From Haemaphysalis longicornis (taxonomy: Eukaryota; Arthropoda; Arachnida; Ixodida; Ixodidae), in contig CM023448.1 of the NCBI GenBank assembly GCA_013339765.2, forward strand, positions 281,353,717 to 281,417,716: a DNA stretch of 64,000 nucleotides, given 5' to 3'. Shown here in pieces: positions 21,276-32,725 of the stretch. The position numbers and the translations under genes are program-made. A model generated the notes under the pieces. That model was not told the DNA's origin. It ran no database searches and was given only the letters and a program-made list of their open reading frames with translations. The stretch's first letter is position 1, and each line of letters begins with the position of its first letter.

Positions 21276-23602
21276 CGCGCAAGACTTGAATGGCGAAGCT
21301 GCTGTAGGCGGTCATTGAAGGACACAAACGGTTGAGTTTTAGTATCGTTGTGGTGTCGTGGTTGACGTCGGCGGCAAGGAATTTCAATGACCTAACGTTG
21401 AGGAAGGCCCGATTGAGCCCGTCGTTTCGGTCAACGTTTTCATACGCCACTCTGCAAGCGCGACTTATCGTCTCTAGCGGATGCTTTGCACACCGAGCCT
21501 CTCGAAGCGCGACCTCTTCCTCGTCTGTGCGAACTATAGCTGCGGCCGGGCCATGTGGTGCCAAATATCACCTACAGCAGCTTCGAGATTCAAGTCACGG
21601 CTCAGCTACGGTATATACAGAGCGAATGAGCATGACGACACGGGGACGAACGAACGAGGGGCGTACGCTATGACGTGTCTTTCTCGTTCCGAGCAACTGT
21701 CGCCACGATACGACGAACGCTGGAGTTTTGTGGCGGTCAATGTTGGCCGGGTATGCTTGGCTTGAAGAACGTGCGCTCGAGGCACGCGAGTACGAGCGCT
21801 CGGCATTTTCTTGGTATTTTTAATAAAACTGCGGACAACATTACACAAACGGTTTGCTCAACAGCTACGGCGTTAATAATAACGGAGCTGGATCCCTGAC
21901 GTGACGGGAACAATATTGCAACGTGGCGGCAGGACACAGGAAATGAACCACGAAAGATTAGAGCGATGTATGCATAATATTTACACGCGATGTCGGCCGT
22001 AAGAGAGCCCGCGCAGCTGGCTCTTGTCTTCTTCTCCGGAGTTGTGCCCACAGCTCTGTTCTTCCCGTGACATCCCCCTCGTCGAAAGTGACCGTCCCGG
22101 AGGAGGCCGTAGTAAACGTACAGATGCAGCGAGGGTGCGCGATGAGAAAAAAAAAAAAAAAAGAAACGGACAAGCCCTCGGATGAGGATAATGGTCGTGG
22201 TGAGTACCGGCCCCGGAACATGAATGTCCGCCGATGCAGCGAATCAACGCCCGAAGGCCGTGGTGACGAGCCGGAGATCTGGGCAAGGGAACGACGTCGT
22301 CGTCTGTTCAGGCCGCGGCTGCAGTTGCGTCGGTCGGCCTCGGCAGGTCATAGGGTGGGGACACGGGGCTGGGGAATGGGTGTGTCCATGGTTCACCGGA
22401 GCTGGGGCGGGCCGTCGTGTCCATGGTTCACCGAAGACCGTTTCTTCAGGCGCTGAGACAATGTGAAGCTCGGACCAGGATGGGAATTAACTCCGCAACC
22501 TCCACCTAAACATTACGTGGCGGAAGGACACAGGAAACGAACCATGGTAGATGCGAGCGATGTATGCATGCTATTTACACGATATCTGCCATTAGAGAGC
22601 CCGCGCAGCTGGCTCTTATCTTCTCCTCCGGAGGTAATGGTGGTGGCCCAAAAAATGGCACATACCCACTAAGGGGGATTGGCCAAGAAGAGTTTTTTTT
22701 TCATGGTAATCAATCACATAATGTAAAATAGTGGAGCAGAAGAAAGAATTTAGTCTAAGTTCAAGAGAGAGAGAGAGAGAGAGAGAAACAAACAAACAAG
22801 GAAAACAACAGAGAGAGGAGTAGGAACACGGTAAAAGTCAGCCTAATCGGAATAGTCTCAGCACGGCAGACGAACCGTCTCCGAAATGAATAAGTGGATG
22901 GCGTTGCACACATTCCAATGGCATTGGCCCAGCTTAGTGCCCCCAAACGACAAAAGAACTGGCACAGTCAATGGCAGTCTAAGACGTCGCAGGGGAGTCT
23001 CCAGCGGCCTTTTCCGGTGATTAGAAAATCGGCGACAAAAAAGGAAGAAGTGTTCTTCGGATTGAATTTCGTGGCAAAAGTGGCACAAGGGGAGGTTGTC
23101 AGATCTGCCCTATATAGGTATTTATGTGGAGGCACACCACCGCGATAAGAGGTCAGCGATACTTCGCACAAGCGAGTTTGGCAGTGACTTCTTTTGCAGC
23201 GGAACCCAAGATGTTCGCGTTCGGGAGATGGGTACAGCCCGTGATCAGAGGCGTCTTGGACCAACAGGTAGTTGCGATAACGTGCCAGCAACACGCAAGC
23301 AAACCGTGGAAGCACCTCTACAATCGGCAAAGACAAAGCTGTTTTAGCTAACGTATCAGCGATTTCATGGAGGGTTAATCCACAGTGGCAGGGCAGCGAA
23401 ACGAGCCGAAACACCCGCGCGTGAATGGAGACGCAGGGATAAAAAGGTTTAAGAATAGGATTGATAGTTTCCGAGGAAAGAGCCATGCAGACCGGGCGTC
23501 GGTGAGTAACATTACGAAAGATTGCGCCGAATAAAGTTTCAGGATTGCAAGAATAAGGGCAAGAAATGCTCCCACAGCTCTCTTCTTCTTCTTCCCGTGA
23601 CA
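21276..23602 (-). mobile_element. Composite insertion with LTR-like repeats, splitting a LINE
   Basis: The 2.3 kb lies between two LINE pieces whose protein alignment is otherwise continuous. On the minus strand its upstream edge begins TGTCACGGGAAGAAGAAGAA then GAGAGCTGTGGG. Nearly the same start recurs at 22072. Two direct copies of a block containing AGAGAGCCCGCGCAGCTGGC occur at 21918-22075 and 22510-22645. TGT starts and direct copies suggest LTR-element remnants. No pol or gag was seen. An RNase H-bearing LINE fragment lies within. Confidence 0.45.
22850..23565 (-). pseudogene. I/R1-group LINE 3' part: RNase H and C-terminal zinc-knuckle
   Basis: Minus strand contains VFRLVSLPCHCGLTLHEIAD then TLAKTALSLPIVEVLPRF, the RNase H C-terminal H...N/E-AD-LAK motif. 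It continues with HLGFRCKRSHCQTRLCEV and, after a frame change, CHFCHEIQSEEHFFLFCRRF, a CxxC...H...C knuckle typical of these LINEs. The copy is 5' truncated and frameshifted at about 23085. It is nested in the composite insertion at 21.28-23.6 kb. Confidence 0.78.
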
Positions 23603-24625
23603 ATATTAGAAGTATGGTCGCCGACTTGAACAGATTGATGCCTATCTGACAAAACATGTAATTTTACATGCGAGACACAATCGAACGCCTTTGAGTATAA
23701 TCCATAAATATTGCAACCTGAGAATGATTATTAATGCACTGCGCGAGGTCATGCAATGTTTCTACAGGCTGCGTAAATGGATTCATTAGTAAATAACCCA
23801 CTACTGAATCCATGCTGATTCGGATTAATAATGTAGTCGTATTCGACAAATTCTGTCATATGTTTCAAAACAATATGATCTAGTAATTTGCTACAAGTAC
23901 ACGTTAATGAAATCGGCGCAAAGTTCTCGGGGGAACTCTTATCTCCTGCTTTCTGCAGTGGAAGTTTCCATTCTCTCCGGCATTCTCAAATCGATTTACT
24001 GTAAATAACGCTGAGGTATCTGCTCACTATGTCTGCATACCTCTTCAAAAAACAGTTCGGTATTAGGCCCGGACTACAGCTTTTCAGTTATTTTTTTTTT
24101 CATCTAAGTTTAGAAGCATCGAAAGCACACCACTTTAGGTAACTGTAGGGGTGCTTAACAATGTGACCTGACGTACGGTACGGAGATGGGAAGTCGCACG
24201 GCGATGTATTCCGTTTGTAAAAACGTACATGAAGTACGTGTTTTCCTTGGGGTAGGAACGTGAGCGCCGGTGTTTTATGTTTAGAGCTGACGTGGTGCCG
24301 AAATTTACGAGAAGAGTTTTTGCTAAAACTTTTATTGCTACAAAAAATTCTTTGGGGGTAGGTATTTTTTTCTTCACTAGCGTCGTTAAATTGTTCATAT
24401 TAAAATGAAACTGAAGAATGGTAGACCGTTTGTGGGACAGTCCTTTTCATTTTACTTTTTATATGAATAATGTCCCGCGTAATGTATGAGTTTCGTTTTC
24501 TGGTCACTTTTGTTAAAGTGGGAATACATTTTGCAATGCAATATGTAACATATCCTTTAAATTTTCACCAGGCATCATTGATGGCGCAATGTTCCTCCGA
24601 GCAAAAATCGTAGAAGTTTAAAACT
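23603..24625 (-). pseudogene. CR1/Jockey-type LINE, linker and RT N-terminal part (piece 2)
   Basis: Minus strand: CAINDAW.KFKGYV, then SYITRDIIHIKSKMKR (linker), APISLTCTCSKLLDHIVLKH, INPNQHGFSSG and DLAQCINNHSQVAIFMDY, which are RT motifs up to the first catalytic Asp. The last readable codons, SVQVGDHTSNIVT, are where a LINE would next show SGVPQGSVLGP, and a relic of that motif begins piece 3 at 21275. Many stops. Confidence 0.75.
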
Positions 24626-24629
24626 CGTG

Positions 24630-24900
24630 GGTGGTTGGTTTGGTTTGCTTGGTTTAACGCGCCGATACACAGGCGATGAGGCGCGCCGTAGTGGGGCGTT
24701 CCGGATTAATTTTGACCACCTGGGGATCTTTAACGTGCACTGAAATCTCGACCACACAGACGTTTTCGCTTTTCGCCTTCACCAAAAAAGAAGCCTCCGC
24801 CAACGTTACTAGAATAAACGTTGGCCTCCGCGGCTGGGAATCGAACCCGCGTCCTTGGGCTCTGCAGCACAACGTCTTAGCCACTAAGCCTCCGCGGCGG
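24630..24900 (-). repeat. CGCGG-type SINE inserted in the split LINE
   Basis: Full body with tRNA head at the right (GGTTCGATTCCCAGCCGCGG on the minus strand) and a GGTTTGG-rich tail at the left. A short palindromic insertion, AACGTT...AACGTT, lies at about 24800-24823. It separates the endonuclease and RT pieces of the LINE. Confidence 0.85.
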
Positions 24901-25374
24901 CAGATAGGTGCTTATGGCCGTATAATTTGCCGCATTGAAGGCTGGTACGAGCTTGGTAGAACCGTATGCCCGGCTAGGCGTTGGTACGGGCAAACTTGAA
25001 AATACTATTAACGCATAGCATTGTTTGCCGATTACACCCCCCCCCCCCCGCCGCCTTATCCAGGAGCGTAACGCCCTGCATTTCCACAAAAAATGCAGAT
25101 TTGGAAAAAGTAACACCTTTAATTGTCATAATAGCGCGAATGGAAATAACTGGTCGAACAGAGTTTTGAAAAACCAAAAAATAAGGAAAATAAAAAAAAA
25201 ATAGCGAAAGTGCAAACCGTGTAGCTCCCTGCATTTCCTCGAAACTGCCGTTTTGGGGGAAGATTAAATAGCGATAGCTTGTCGAAGAGAATTTAGAAAT
25301 ACCAAAACATTTGGCTGTAAAGAACTAACACTTTAGACAAGGGGCATAAGAATGCTACGCATTAGTTGAGACCT

Positions 25375-25800
25375 CTGAATTTCTGTAGATTTTTTTTTTT
25401 TATGGAACCAGCCGCATGCTGGTGCATATGTTCGGCATTAGGGGGCCTGTAGACACACCCGACAAAAGCGCATGTATCTTTTAAGTTTAGCGTGACCCCC
25501 AAATCTTCGACATTTGGTATATCAGGCATAACAGAGAAGGCCACAGATCTTTTTTTTTTGAACAAGTACTGCTCCCCCGCCCCTAGGCTGCCTATCTTTA
25601 TACACACAATCGCATAACCCGGTGGAACGATTTCATGGTCCTGTGCAACCACGTTTCCGTGATAGCGGCAATATCTGTAGTAAATGATAACAGCAGAGCT
25701 TCAAGTTGGTCATTAACTTTATTTACTGTGCTGCGCGCACTGATATTGAGGAAGGTTACTGACGACAGCGCCTGATCATGCATGCTGCTATTTATATCGT
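25375..25800 (-). pseudogene. CR1/Jockey-type LINE, APE endonuclease part (piece 1)
   Basis: Minus strand: FLNISARSTVNKVND, FTTDIAAITETWLH (the E-T-W catalytic motif), EIVPPGYAI, RGGGS and CAFVGCVYRPPNA, the standard order of AP-endonuclease motifs. Frameshifted. Upstream of pieces 2 and 3 in the same orientation. The 24.9-25.37 kb gap between is AT-rich and unrecognised. Confidence 0.78.
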
Positions 25801-25820
25801 CCCAGATTTAGGTTTTCGAC

Positions 25821-26761
25821 ACTACTAGTTACTATTATACCGCGTTACCTGTGACTAGTTTCTTTTTACGGTAACTTGTAACTGTAACACTGTTACATTT
25901 TTACGCAGTAGCTGTAACAGAAAATACCGTTAGAGTTACTTCCGTTTTTTATTCCAACAGCACCACCGCTAAAGGCCGACGTACAGTTCGCGATTTCACC
26001 TTATTCAGACTTTCTTATTTCCCATATCTTCTCCACCTTTCATCTATTCACAACACGGTGACCCTCGCAGTTTAATAGAAGGGTCGCTAAGACGAGAATC
26101 TTCTTTGCAGAAAACCTTCTGTGCAGAAAACCTAACAAGAAGAAGAAAAGAAACTGGAAATTAGACCTCCGAAAAGAGGGAAGCTCTTCGGATGCAAACT
26201 TTGAGAAACAACTTATCCTAAGTTACAATGAGTTTTGCAAATAAATTCAATGACACGAAGAGTGCATCAACAAAACAGTTTATGCAACAAAATGAGGCGT
26301 ACACAACGATTGTTGGTGTTCGGATTGAGGTTTTAGGTTTCATTGGCCTAGGAATTTACCACGCACAATATTGACTACCGCATACCATTTATTTCTCCGC
26401 CATCTTCATCTCTCTCGTCCTCTATCCACAATCTTTCCTCCACTTTCCCTTCCCACACACAGAATAGCTGGCCAGATATACTACCGTCAGGCCGACCTTT
26501 CTGTGTTTATTTCATTTCAATAAAATTCCTCTCTCTCTCTCTTCGTACGTTCCTATTAAATAAACTCTATGATTTGGTTTGTGATCTATTACTTCGTGTT
26601 ATACAGTAGCGGGGAATTAGCAACGTTACTTTTCCACAGTAACTGTAACAAGTTACTTCTGGAAGTTCTGTAACTGTAAATGTAACTGCAACAGAGCTAC
26701 TTTTTTGGCTCAGGTAACTGTAACTGTAACACTGTTACTTTTTACCGGTAACGTGCCCATG
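25821..26761. mobile_element. Element with GTAACTGTAAC arrays at both ends
   Basis: Dense runs of TGTAACTGTAACACTGTTAC occur at 25836-25950 and, in the opposite sense overall, at 26600-26757. Such GTAAC-rich subterminal arrays are seen in hAT-like elements. The middle carries a LINE 3' end (26.39-26.55 kb) but no transposase. Confidence 0.45.
26395..26548 (+). repeat. LINE 3' end with (CT)n tail
   Basis: CTTTCTGTGTTTATTTCATT is followed by TCAATAAAATTCCTCTCTCT, the AATAAA plus CT tail seen at other LINE 3' ends in this window on the opposite strand. Confidence 0.5.
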
Positions 26762-27169
26762 ACTGCTTCTACTGCACATGTCGACGGTTGCCTAGAATGA
26801 GCGCACGAGTTAAGGATTGACGACCCCTCCATCTAACGACGGCGATGGTTGAAACGTGAAGCTTTATTGCGTGTGACTATAATGGCGAAATGCCAAAGTC
26901 AAGGCAAGAATGAATGTGCGGCAGCCGCGATGCCCTGAATGATGCTTGCAATGTGCATATGTGCGCATTTCAGTATATGTGGCGTGATCTACCGTGGCGG
27001 CTTCTCATTGGGCGAGAGTATATGACGTAAGCTTGCGCGCTCTTTATGGGACCACCTGCGTTTCGCTTTGTTCTTATCAGTAAGATTTATTGCACTGCGA
27101 ATGTGGATACTAGTGATATGCCGATACGGGTATTGTATTTCTTCGCTCCCCATTGTGTGTCATATGATT

Positions 27170-27455
27170 GACGTGTCTTGTGGAACCCACTGTTCTCCAG
27201 AGTTTCGCCGTGCTCCGGGCGCCATCAGTGAGACCAGGAAAGTTTCGCTTTAATTACGCTCCGTGTCGACCATGTCGGAATGGCGCAATCGGATATACGT
27301 CGGTTTCATAACGCGAGGGTCCCAGGTTAGATTCCGACCACGGGAAGCGCTTTTTGTTTTCTTGAGGTGCCCGTGTAAAGTTGGCTTTCCTGTAGTGTGT
27401 TTTGAAGAGCGCTGGACGCCATCAGTGGGGCATAAAAGCTTCGCTTTAAAATAGT
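27170..27455 (+). repeat. tRNA-derived SINE (second family), with a partial second tail
   Basis: The head GGCGCAATCGGATATACGTC with TCCCAGGTTAGATTCCGACC (degraded B box) starts near 27283. The tail GACGCCATCAGTGGGG...AAAGCTTCGCTTTAA ends near 27451. A second tail copy, GCGCCATCAGTGAGACC...AGTTTCGCTTTAA, lies just upstream at 27217-27252. Confidence 0.65.
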
Positions 27456-27911
27456 GGTTGCTGCCCTCATGGGGTTTCCGATTACTCTCAACAACATCCC
27501 GGGGATCATATACGCAGATCATATCGCCATCTGGCCTTCCTAGCGGCAAATCGGAGCATTGAAAGGCACCGAACGTGGTAAACGACCATGCTAAGTCGTG
27601 CGGACTCTGCTGCGCTCCACCGAATTCAAACTGGCTAGCCGTTTCGCCAGGCAAGAAACTGCTGCCAGGTATACACACCATCACCCTCACGTTACATGGT
27701 CACATCATCACTCCAGTCCAGCATGTAAAGATTCTCGTCATGATCTTTCAAGATAAAAGGAGACTGCGACCGATCAGGCGACACGCATGATACGGATTAG
27801 ACACGTGCGTCCATACAATCTGATCAACTTCATTGAGACATAGAAAGCTCTGAAGTCTTTAGAACGCTCGAATTGATTGATTGTAGGGTTGTCATCGTAG
27901 GGTTGATTGTA

Positions 27912-27974
27912 GGGTTGATTGTCATCATAATCGTCCTCGTCCACCCACGTCGACGAGGACGATTATGATGATGA
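27912..27974. repeat. Hairpin with 20-bp arms
   Basis: TCATCATAATCGTCCTCGTC and its exact reverse complement are separated by about 10 bases. Three copies of TAGGGTTGAT/TAGGGTTGTC lie just upstream. Confidence 0.85.
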
Positions 27975-28779
27975 TAATGCGGATTTCATCAAAGTGATGT
28001 GACGTACATCAGAACATGTCGAGGACAAACATATTGTACGGACAAGGGTTTTGCTTGGAGCTAGGCACATATCATGTTCTAAGATAAATGTATTTCAATT
28101 TAAATCGGAAGGTATCCAACAAAGAAAACAAATGCCCCCTAAATAAAAAGCTTACATTTTTTTAAATGTGGTTATAATTTTATCCGTCTTAAAAGATCAA
28201 AATCTTTCTTAAAAAATCAGTGCCCTTCCACTCCGTGAAGAAGGATGACCAGCGAAGCTGGGGCGCAGTGCAACGAGTGCAGAAAACAAACCACGTGTGT
28301 ACGTAATTTGCGATTGAGCCTGCTTTCTAGCCTATTAGCTGAATGAAACTTGGAACGCCTGCAGCTGTACTCTAGGGGGCAAACGTGAGGCTGTCCGTTT
28401 CCCTCCCGCGTCGTAGGCAGTTTACTGTCTGCGTTACACACCAACCCAAACCACTCGACCACGGAGGACAGCAGTCAGGTCGCATCGGGCCGTGAGACGT
28501 ACGCGTGGAAATGTATACCTTCAGCAGAATGGTGAGCGCGTGAGGCCTGCCTGCGCGTGCACGCCCCCCCCCCCCCCCCTAAATTCACGCATAGTAGTAT
28601 AAAGTGGGGCTGTAACTATACTCCCTCTGTAGGTGGGCGTGCTTCACTGTGTAGCTCATAGTGTGGGAAAGCCAGCTTACAAAGAGCAAGCTTTGCTTTT
28701 TACGCTGTGCTTTGCTTTTTGAGGCTAGAGCAGGTTGCTTGCGAACTAAGAGCTTTATGGGGAAGTATTCACAAAATGA

Positions 28780-29190
28780 TGGGGTATGGGTGGTCTGCGG
28801 AAAGAAACAGAAACTATGCGGCCCATAGTGTTAGAATGCGAGGGCATCCATCCAAATCTACATGAGGGAAATATTGGGCTTCCAGAAGCCCTAGGATTTA
28901 AGGGTAGCGCAGAGGAAGTTAGCTTCAAGGCTGTCGAGGCGACGAAAAGAAGATTAGAATGCTGGTGGACGAAAAGCAGAGAGGGGAATATTGCCTAGGA
29001 CAGTTACCACCTGTATAACAGGGAAAAGAAAGTATTTCGGGCCTAATAAGTTTTTTGTGCCTGCCCTAAGCAGCGCTAGTATTGAACCCAGAGTATAAAG
29101 CATAGGTATATTAGTCCTTTTTGGTAAGATGACACGTCATCACCCCGCTACAAAGGGGAAACCAATAGAAATCATCATCATCATCATCAG
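28780..29190 (+). pseudogene. LINE 3' end with (TCA)n tail
   Basis: The short ORF contains RPIVLECEGIHPNLHEGN, LPEALGF, VEATKRRLECWW and KSREGN, the extreme C-terminus of an abundant tick LINE type. The 3'UTR has GATGACACGTCATCACCCCG and ends AATCATCATCATCATCATCA, a trinucleotide tail. 5' truncated at about 28.78 kb. Confidence 0.7.
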
Positions 29191-29249
29191 GTGACACCCA
29201 TCTTCGTAAATTCGGCTACACCTTTAACATACATGCATAGCTAGCTACA

Positions 29250-29950
29250 AGAGGTAACTAACTACAAATACTAAGGATTAACTATCACCAATACCCTGTC
29301 TTGAACTTGCACATAGAACACATATGCCCATCCACTCTTCGCAAGCTTGATTTTTTGAGGCGCAAACTGCGCAATTATCCGTAAAATCTAAAACTCTTGC
29401 GTTATTTATCATTTATAAGGCCTAAACTGGAATACGCCAGTATCGTATGGGAACCGCACACAAAAGCAAGCATTAATAAACATGAATGAATACAAACGAA
29501 GGCAATTTGATTTATCTACTCCAAATACTCTCCGACCATTTGCCCATTCCGGCTAGTGTCTGATAATGGCATTCAAACGCTTGAATCACGCAGGCGTAAT
29601 CTACGACCTGATTCTATTTTCTTGTTACTGAACCGCAAGTTGTCGACAGACCCATCCCCGCATTTATCTTTTCTTCCAACCATACCAACTCGGCACTTCC
29701 ATTCTAAGCTACTTACCCCATTTTTTGCCAGAACTAATACGATTATGAATTGTGTTTTTCCTCAGAAAGTGTCTTACGGTGGAATGCGTTAAGTGAACCA
29801 TATTCTACACGCATTACTTGGCGTTATTGTATTTACTGCTGTACTTGAATTGTTATTTTACGTGCAATTGTACATCTGCCATATGCCCTTCCTGCTTGGA
29901 CCATGTGTGGTCCGCAGTATGTATGAAATAAAAAAAATAAAAATGCATTG
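29250..29950 (+). pseudogene. CR1/Jockey-type LINE 3' part
   Basis: Frames show FLRRKLRN, YLSFIRPKLEYASIVWEPHT, a stop-interrupted RRAI-like stretch, and FPQKVSYGGMR at the end. The 3'UTR ends CCGCAGTATGTATGAAATAA followed by AAAAAATAAAAA. This is the same thumb region as in the minus-strand copy at 20.4-21.3 kb. Confidence 0.72.
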
Positions 29951-30499
29951 CTGGGAAGACGTTTTTCCCAGGGGCAATATAAGACTTCAAAATATGGAGA
30001 CCCTAAGACATTAAGACATTTTTTTTTTTTTTATTATTTTTCCTATACGCTGAACACATGTCCCCGAGTTGTCGTTCCACACGGGCGCAAGAACTGGGGG
30101 GCTAGAAGCGTCGCTGTAAACATTTGTCCTATACGATAGTCGCGATTCATTTGCACACTTGAATTTGGTGTTAGAGGTTATAATGGTTTTATTTCGGCAA
30201 TAAATGAATTACAAAATTTGTGTACACGAAAGGAGGTCCCATAGTCAGCGACTGAATCGGGACCGCCTATAGTAGTGAACGTGGAAAAATTAATTTCTAA
30301 GTAGCAAACAGCAGCAGCGAAAACAAGCATTCAAATACACGGCACATGCGTTTGTCTTTCATTACTTTTTCCTCCAATCTGCGCGAGACATTCGAAGCGA
30401 CGTTGCACGTGCCTCAGAAAGGAATTAGTTGCTGTTAAACCATGGAATTATTAAGATATACTGGTGCGGCGATGGCTATAGCATACTTCAGAGGTGCTG

Positions 30500-31035
30500 G
30501 ACGAGCAGAGTAGCTGGGTGAATGGCGAACGTGGACAGGGCGACTCTCGCTCCGGTGGTAGGGAACAGGAAGTGGCTATGCCTGCCACCGGACACTGTTA
30601 GATACAGCCAGGGAGGAAACAGGCTTGCTGTCGCCGGAGGAGACCAAGCACCTCGCTCGTATGCCCTTCTACGTCACAGAACAGGCTTGGACAGCAATGT
30701 TCGACTGCAACTTCTGCGTGTCCACCATGGCGAAGCAGGGTGGCCGAGCCTTCGCCGACACTATGCTGACGGGCATAGACGACCGGTTCACGAGGCGGTC
30801 AAAGCTGCTCCCAAGCTGACTAGCACCTGTAGGGGACCATCCGGAGGGGCAGGCTGGAGCGGAGCCTCCTCACAATTGGATGTACTGGTTCGTGGACTTT
30901 TTGGCTCAGCTGCTCGCCGCCATGACTGACGCTGCAGGATGCCGCAACCCTGGACACAAGTCACTCTGGCGGTTCGTGAGTGTGGCAAGGGGTTGCTGTG
31001 CATGTGCCGGGACGTTGATCCCTCGTCCTAAATAA
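30500..31035 (+). other. Unrecognised coding-like block ending in a poly(A) signal
   Basis: One frame has LLSPEETKHLARMPFYVTEQ then AWTAMFDCNFCVSTMAKQGG before a stop. Another has HNWMYWFVDFLAQLLAAMTD and ends near CCTAAATAAATC (AATAAA at about 31030). Composition is GC-richer than its flanks. I cannot assign a family; a decayed gene fragment or transposon ORF is equally possible. Confidence 0.25.
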
Positions 31036-31080
31036 ATCAAACAAGAAGAAACGACTGGTCATAGGATCCAGACGAACCCT

Positions 31081-31103
31081 CCCCCCCCCCCCCCCCCCCC
31101 CCC
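31081..31103 (+). repeat. Poly-C tract, 23 C
   Basis: Uninterrupted C run, the first of three in an 800-bp stretch. Confidence 0.97.
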
Positions 31104-31400
31104 TTGTTACGCCGCCTATATCCAGCCTAGTACACCGCAGGATGCAAATTTTGCTTTAGACCAGGCACCCGTACCCATATCGTTATCAGGTGTGCTCACA
31201 ACCCAGCCCTCCCACCTCCTTCCTCCACTGCTCCCCTCCTCGAGCTGTGGTTGAACCTGATGACCAGCGCTGGCCTGGACGCCCAGAAATTACTGGTCTC
31301 CAGGACAGAGACCGCCAAGTCGTCACTCAGGCTCCTGTACTGAGGGACCACATCCACTTTTTCGCTACATAAACTTTTTTACTTCGAATGCCACTCACCT

Positions 31401-31401
<1 letters not shown>

Positions 31402-31450
<49 letters not shown>
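31402..31450 (+). repeat. Poly-C tract, 49 C
   Basis: The longest homopolymer in the window. Such G/C runs are rare and length is likely unstable in sequencing. Confidence 0.97.
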
Positions 31451-31559
31451 TTTGATATCATAGCTCTACAAGTTGGAAAACCCGTAAAGCTTCCGGGTTC
31501 CAAAGCATACCAACCAGATTAGAACGTAATCACAGCGATACTTTTACCACCTAACATTT

Positions 31560-32725
31560 CTTCCCACGGATCTCAGTTCGACACCATCGATATCTCACAT
31601 GATTCCATCACTATTCTGCCCACAAAACGAAATCAAACCAAACTCTTCATACTAAACATCTACAGTAAACCTAGAGCTAAGGGTATTTAACCTACTTTTC
31701 TCGTTTGGATGTTAGGAAACATGTCTCCATAGCCTAGTGATTGTAAGAGATTTTAATGCTCCACACACGGCTTGATACACCGAGAATACGAAAAAAGGCA
31801 AGACCTTTGGGATCAAGCACAAACTCCCCATCTCACACTCGAGAACGAACCGACCCCCCCCCCCTTTCCCCCCCCCCCCCCCCCCCCTTCCCCCAGGATG
31901 GGAACAGTATGCGATGAGGCCCTACACCAGACCTTACATTCACTACACACATCAAGAAATTGCAATGAACGGTAACAGGCGTTAATCTCGGCGGCGATCA
32001 CTTAAATATACAAACCGATCTCGAACTCGAGCACGCTATCGAAGGGCTACTTAGACAAAAATGGCTCATAGACTGGGATGATTCAAGAAACAACGCCTCA
32101 CCAATCAAGACACGCAAAACTATGCAGACCCTATAGATCTACAAAGGTGAACCGCATAAGTCTATAAGACTCACAAGCGGTCACAAAAGATATTAGGCTC
32201 TAAAATCCTTGCAGACAATAATTTCATCTCCAACACCTATGGGGGGAAGCATTCGCAAACGATGGAGAAACAACACACAATCGTAAACCCAAGCGCAAAC
32301 TTGCCGAATCGGAACAACAAATACAAGAAAATACAACACACCTCTTCGCACAAGCTCAATGGGACAAAATTTGGAACCAGATGCAAGGAAACCCATCCTC
32401 ACTTCCCCGCAGGGCCTCATCTTCATGGCCTCTCGTCTTTAATAAAGTGTTTGACTCACTCAACCATAGAATGAAGCACACTTGGCGTTTACTCAAACAT
32501 GTCCCAACCACTTCGAGTCAGAGCAAAATCACAGCCTCACTCACACTATTCAAAATTACCAAGGCTCTGATGCGACACTCCTCAACGAAATCATAGCCAC
32601 ATACTTACCTAAAGGCACCTGTGATCAACTTAGAACCTGTATACGCCGGTTCGGACAACCCCGAACCACGAAATAAAGCTCACTTATTTGCTCTAGTTTT
32701 AACACCTTTCCCCGCAGCGACGTGC
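31560..32725 (+). pseudogene. I-group LINE, APE endonuclease to RT linker
   Basis: Plus strand frames show GDFNAPHTAWGY-like and KKGKTFGIKH/DLWDQAQTPHLTLENE segments, TVCDEALHQTLHSLHT, QKWLIDWDD, then EIIATYLPKGTCDQL and YAGSDNPEP, in the order expected between endonuclease and RT. A poly-C expansion (31854-31887) interrupts it. Heavily frameshifted. Confidence 0.65.

Noticed and set aside
21276..21564. Minus-strand exon ending AAGTCTTGCGC|GTGAGT
   Set aside because: The donor looks perfect, but the GTGAGT bases are also the relic of the LINE VPQGS motif. The ORF is closed by TGA at its upstream edge and matches no family.
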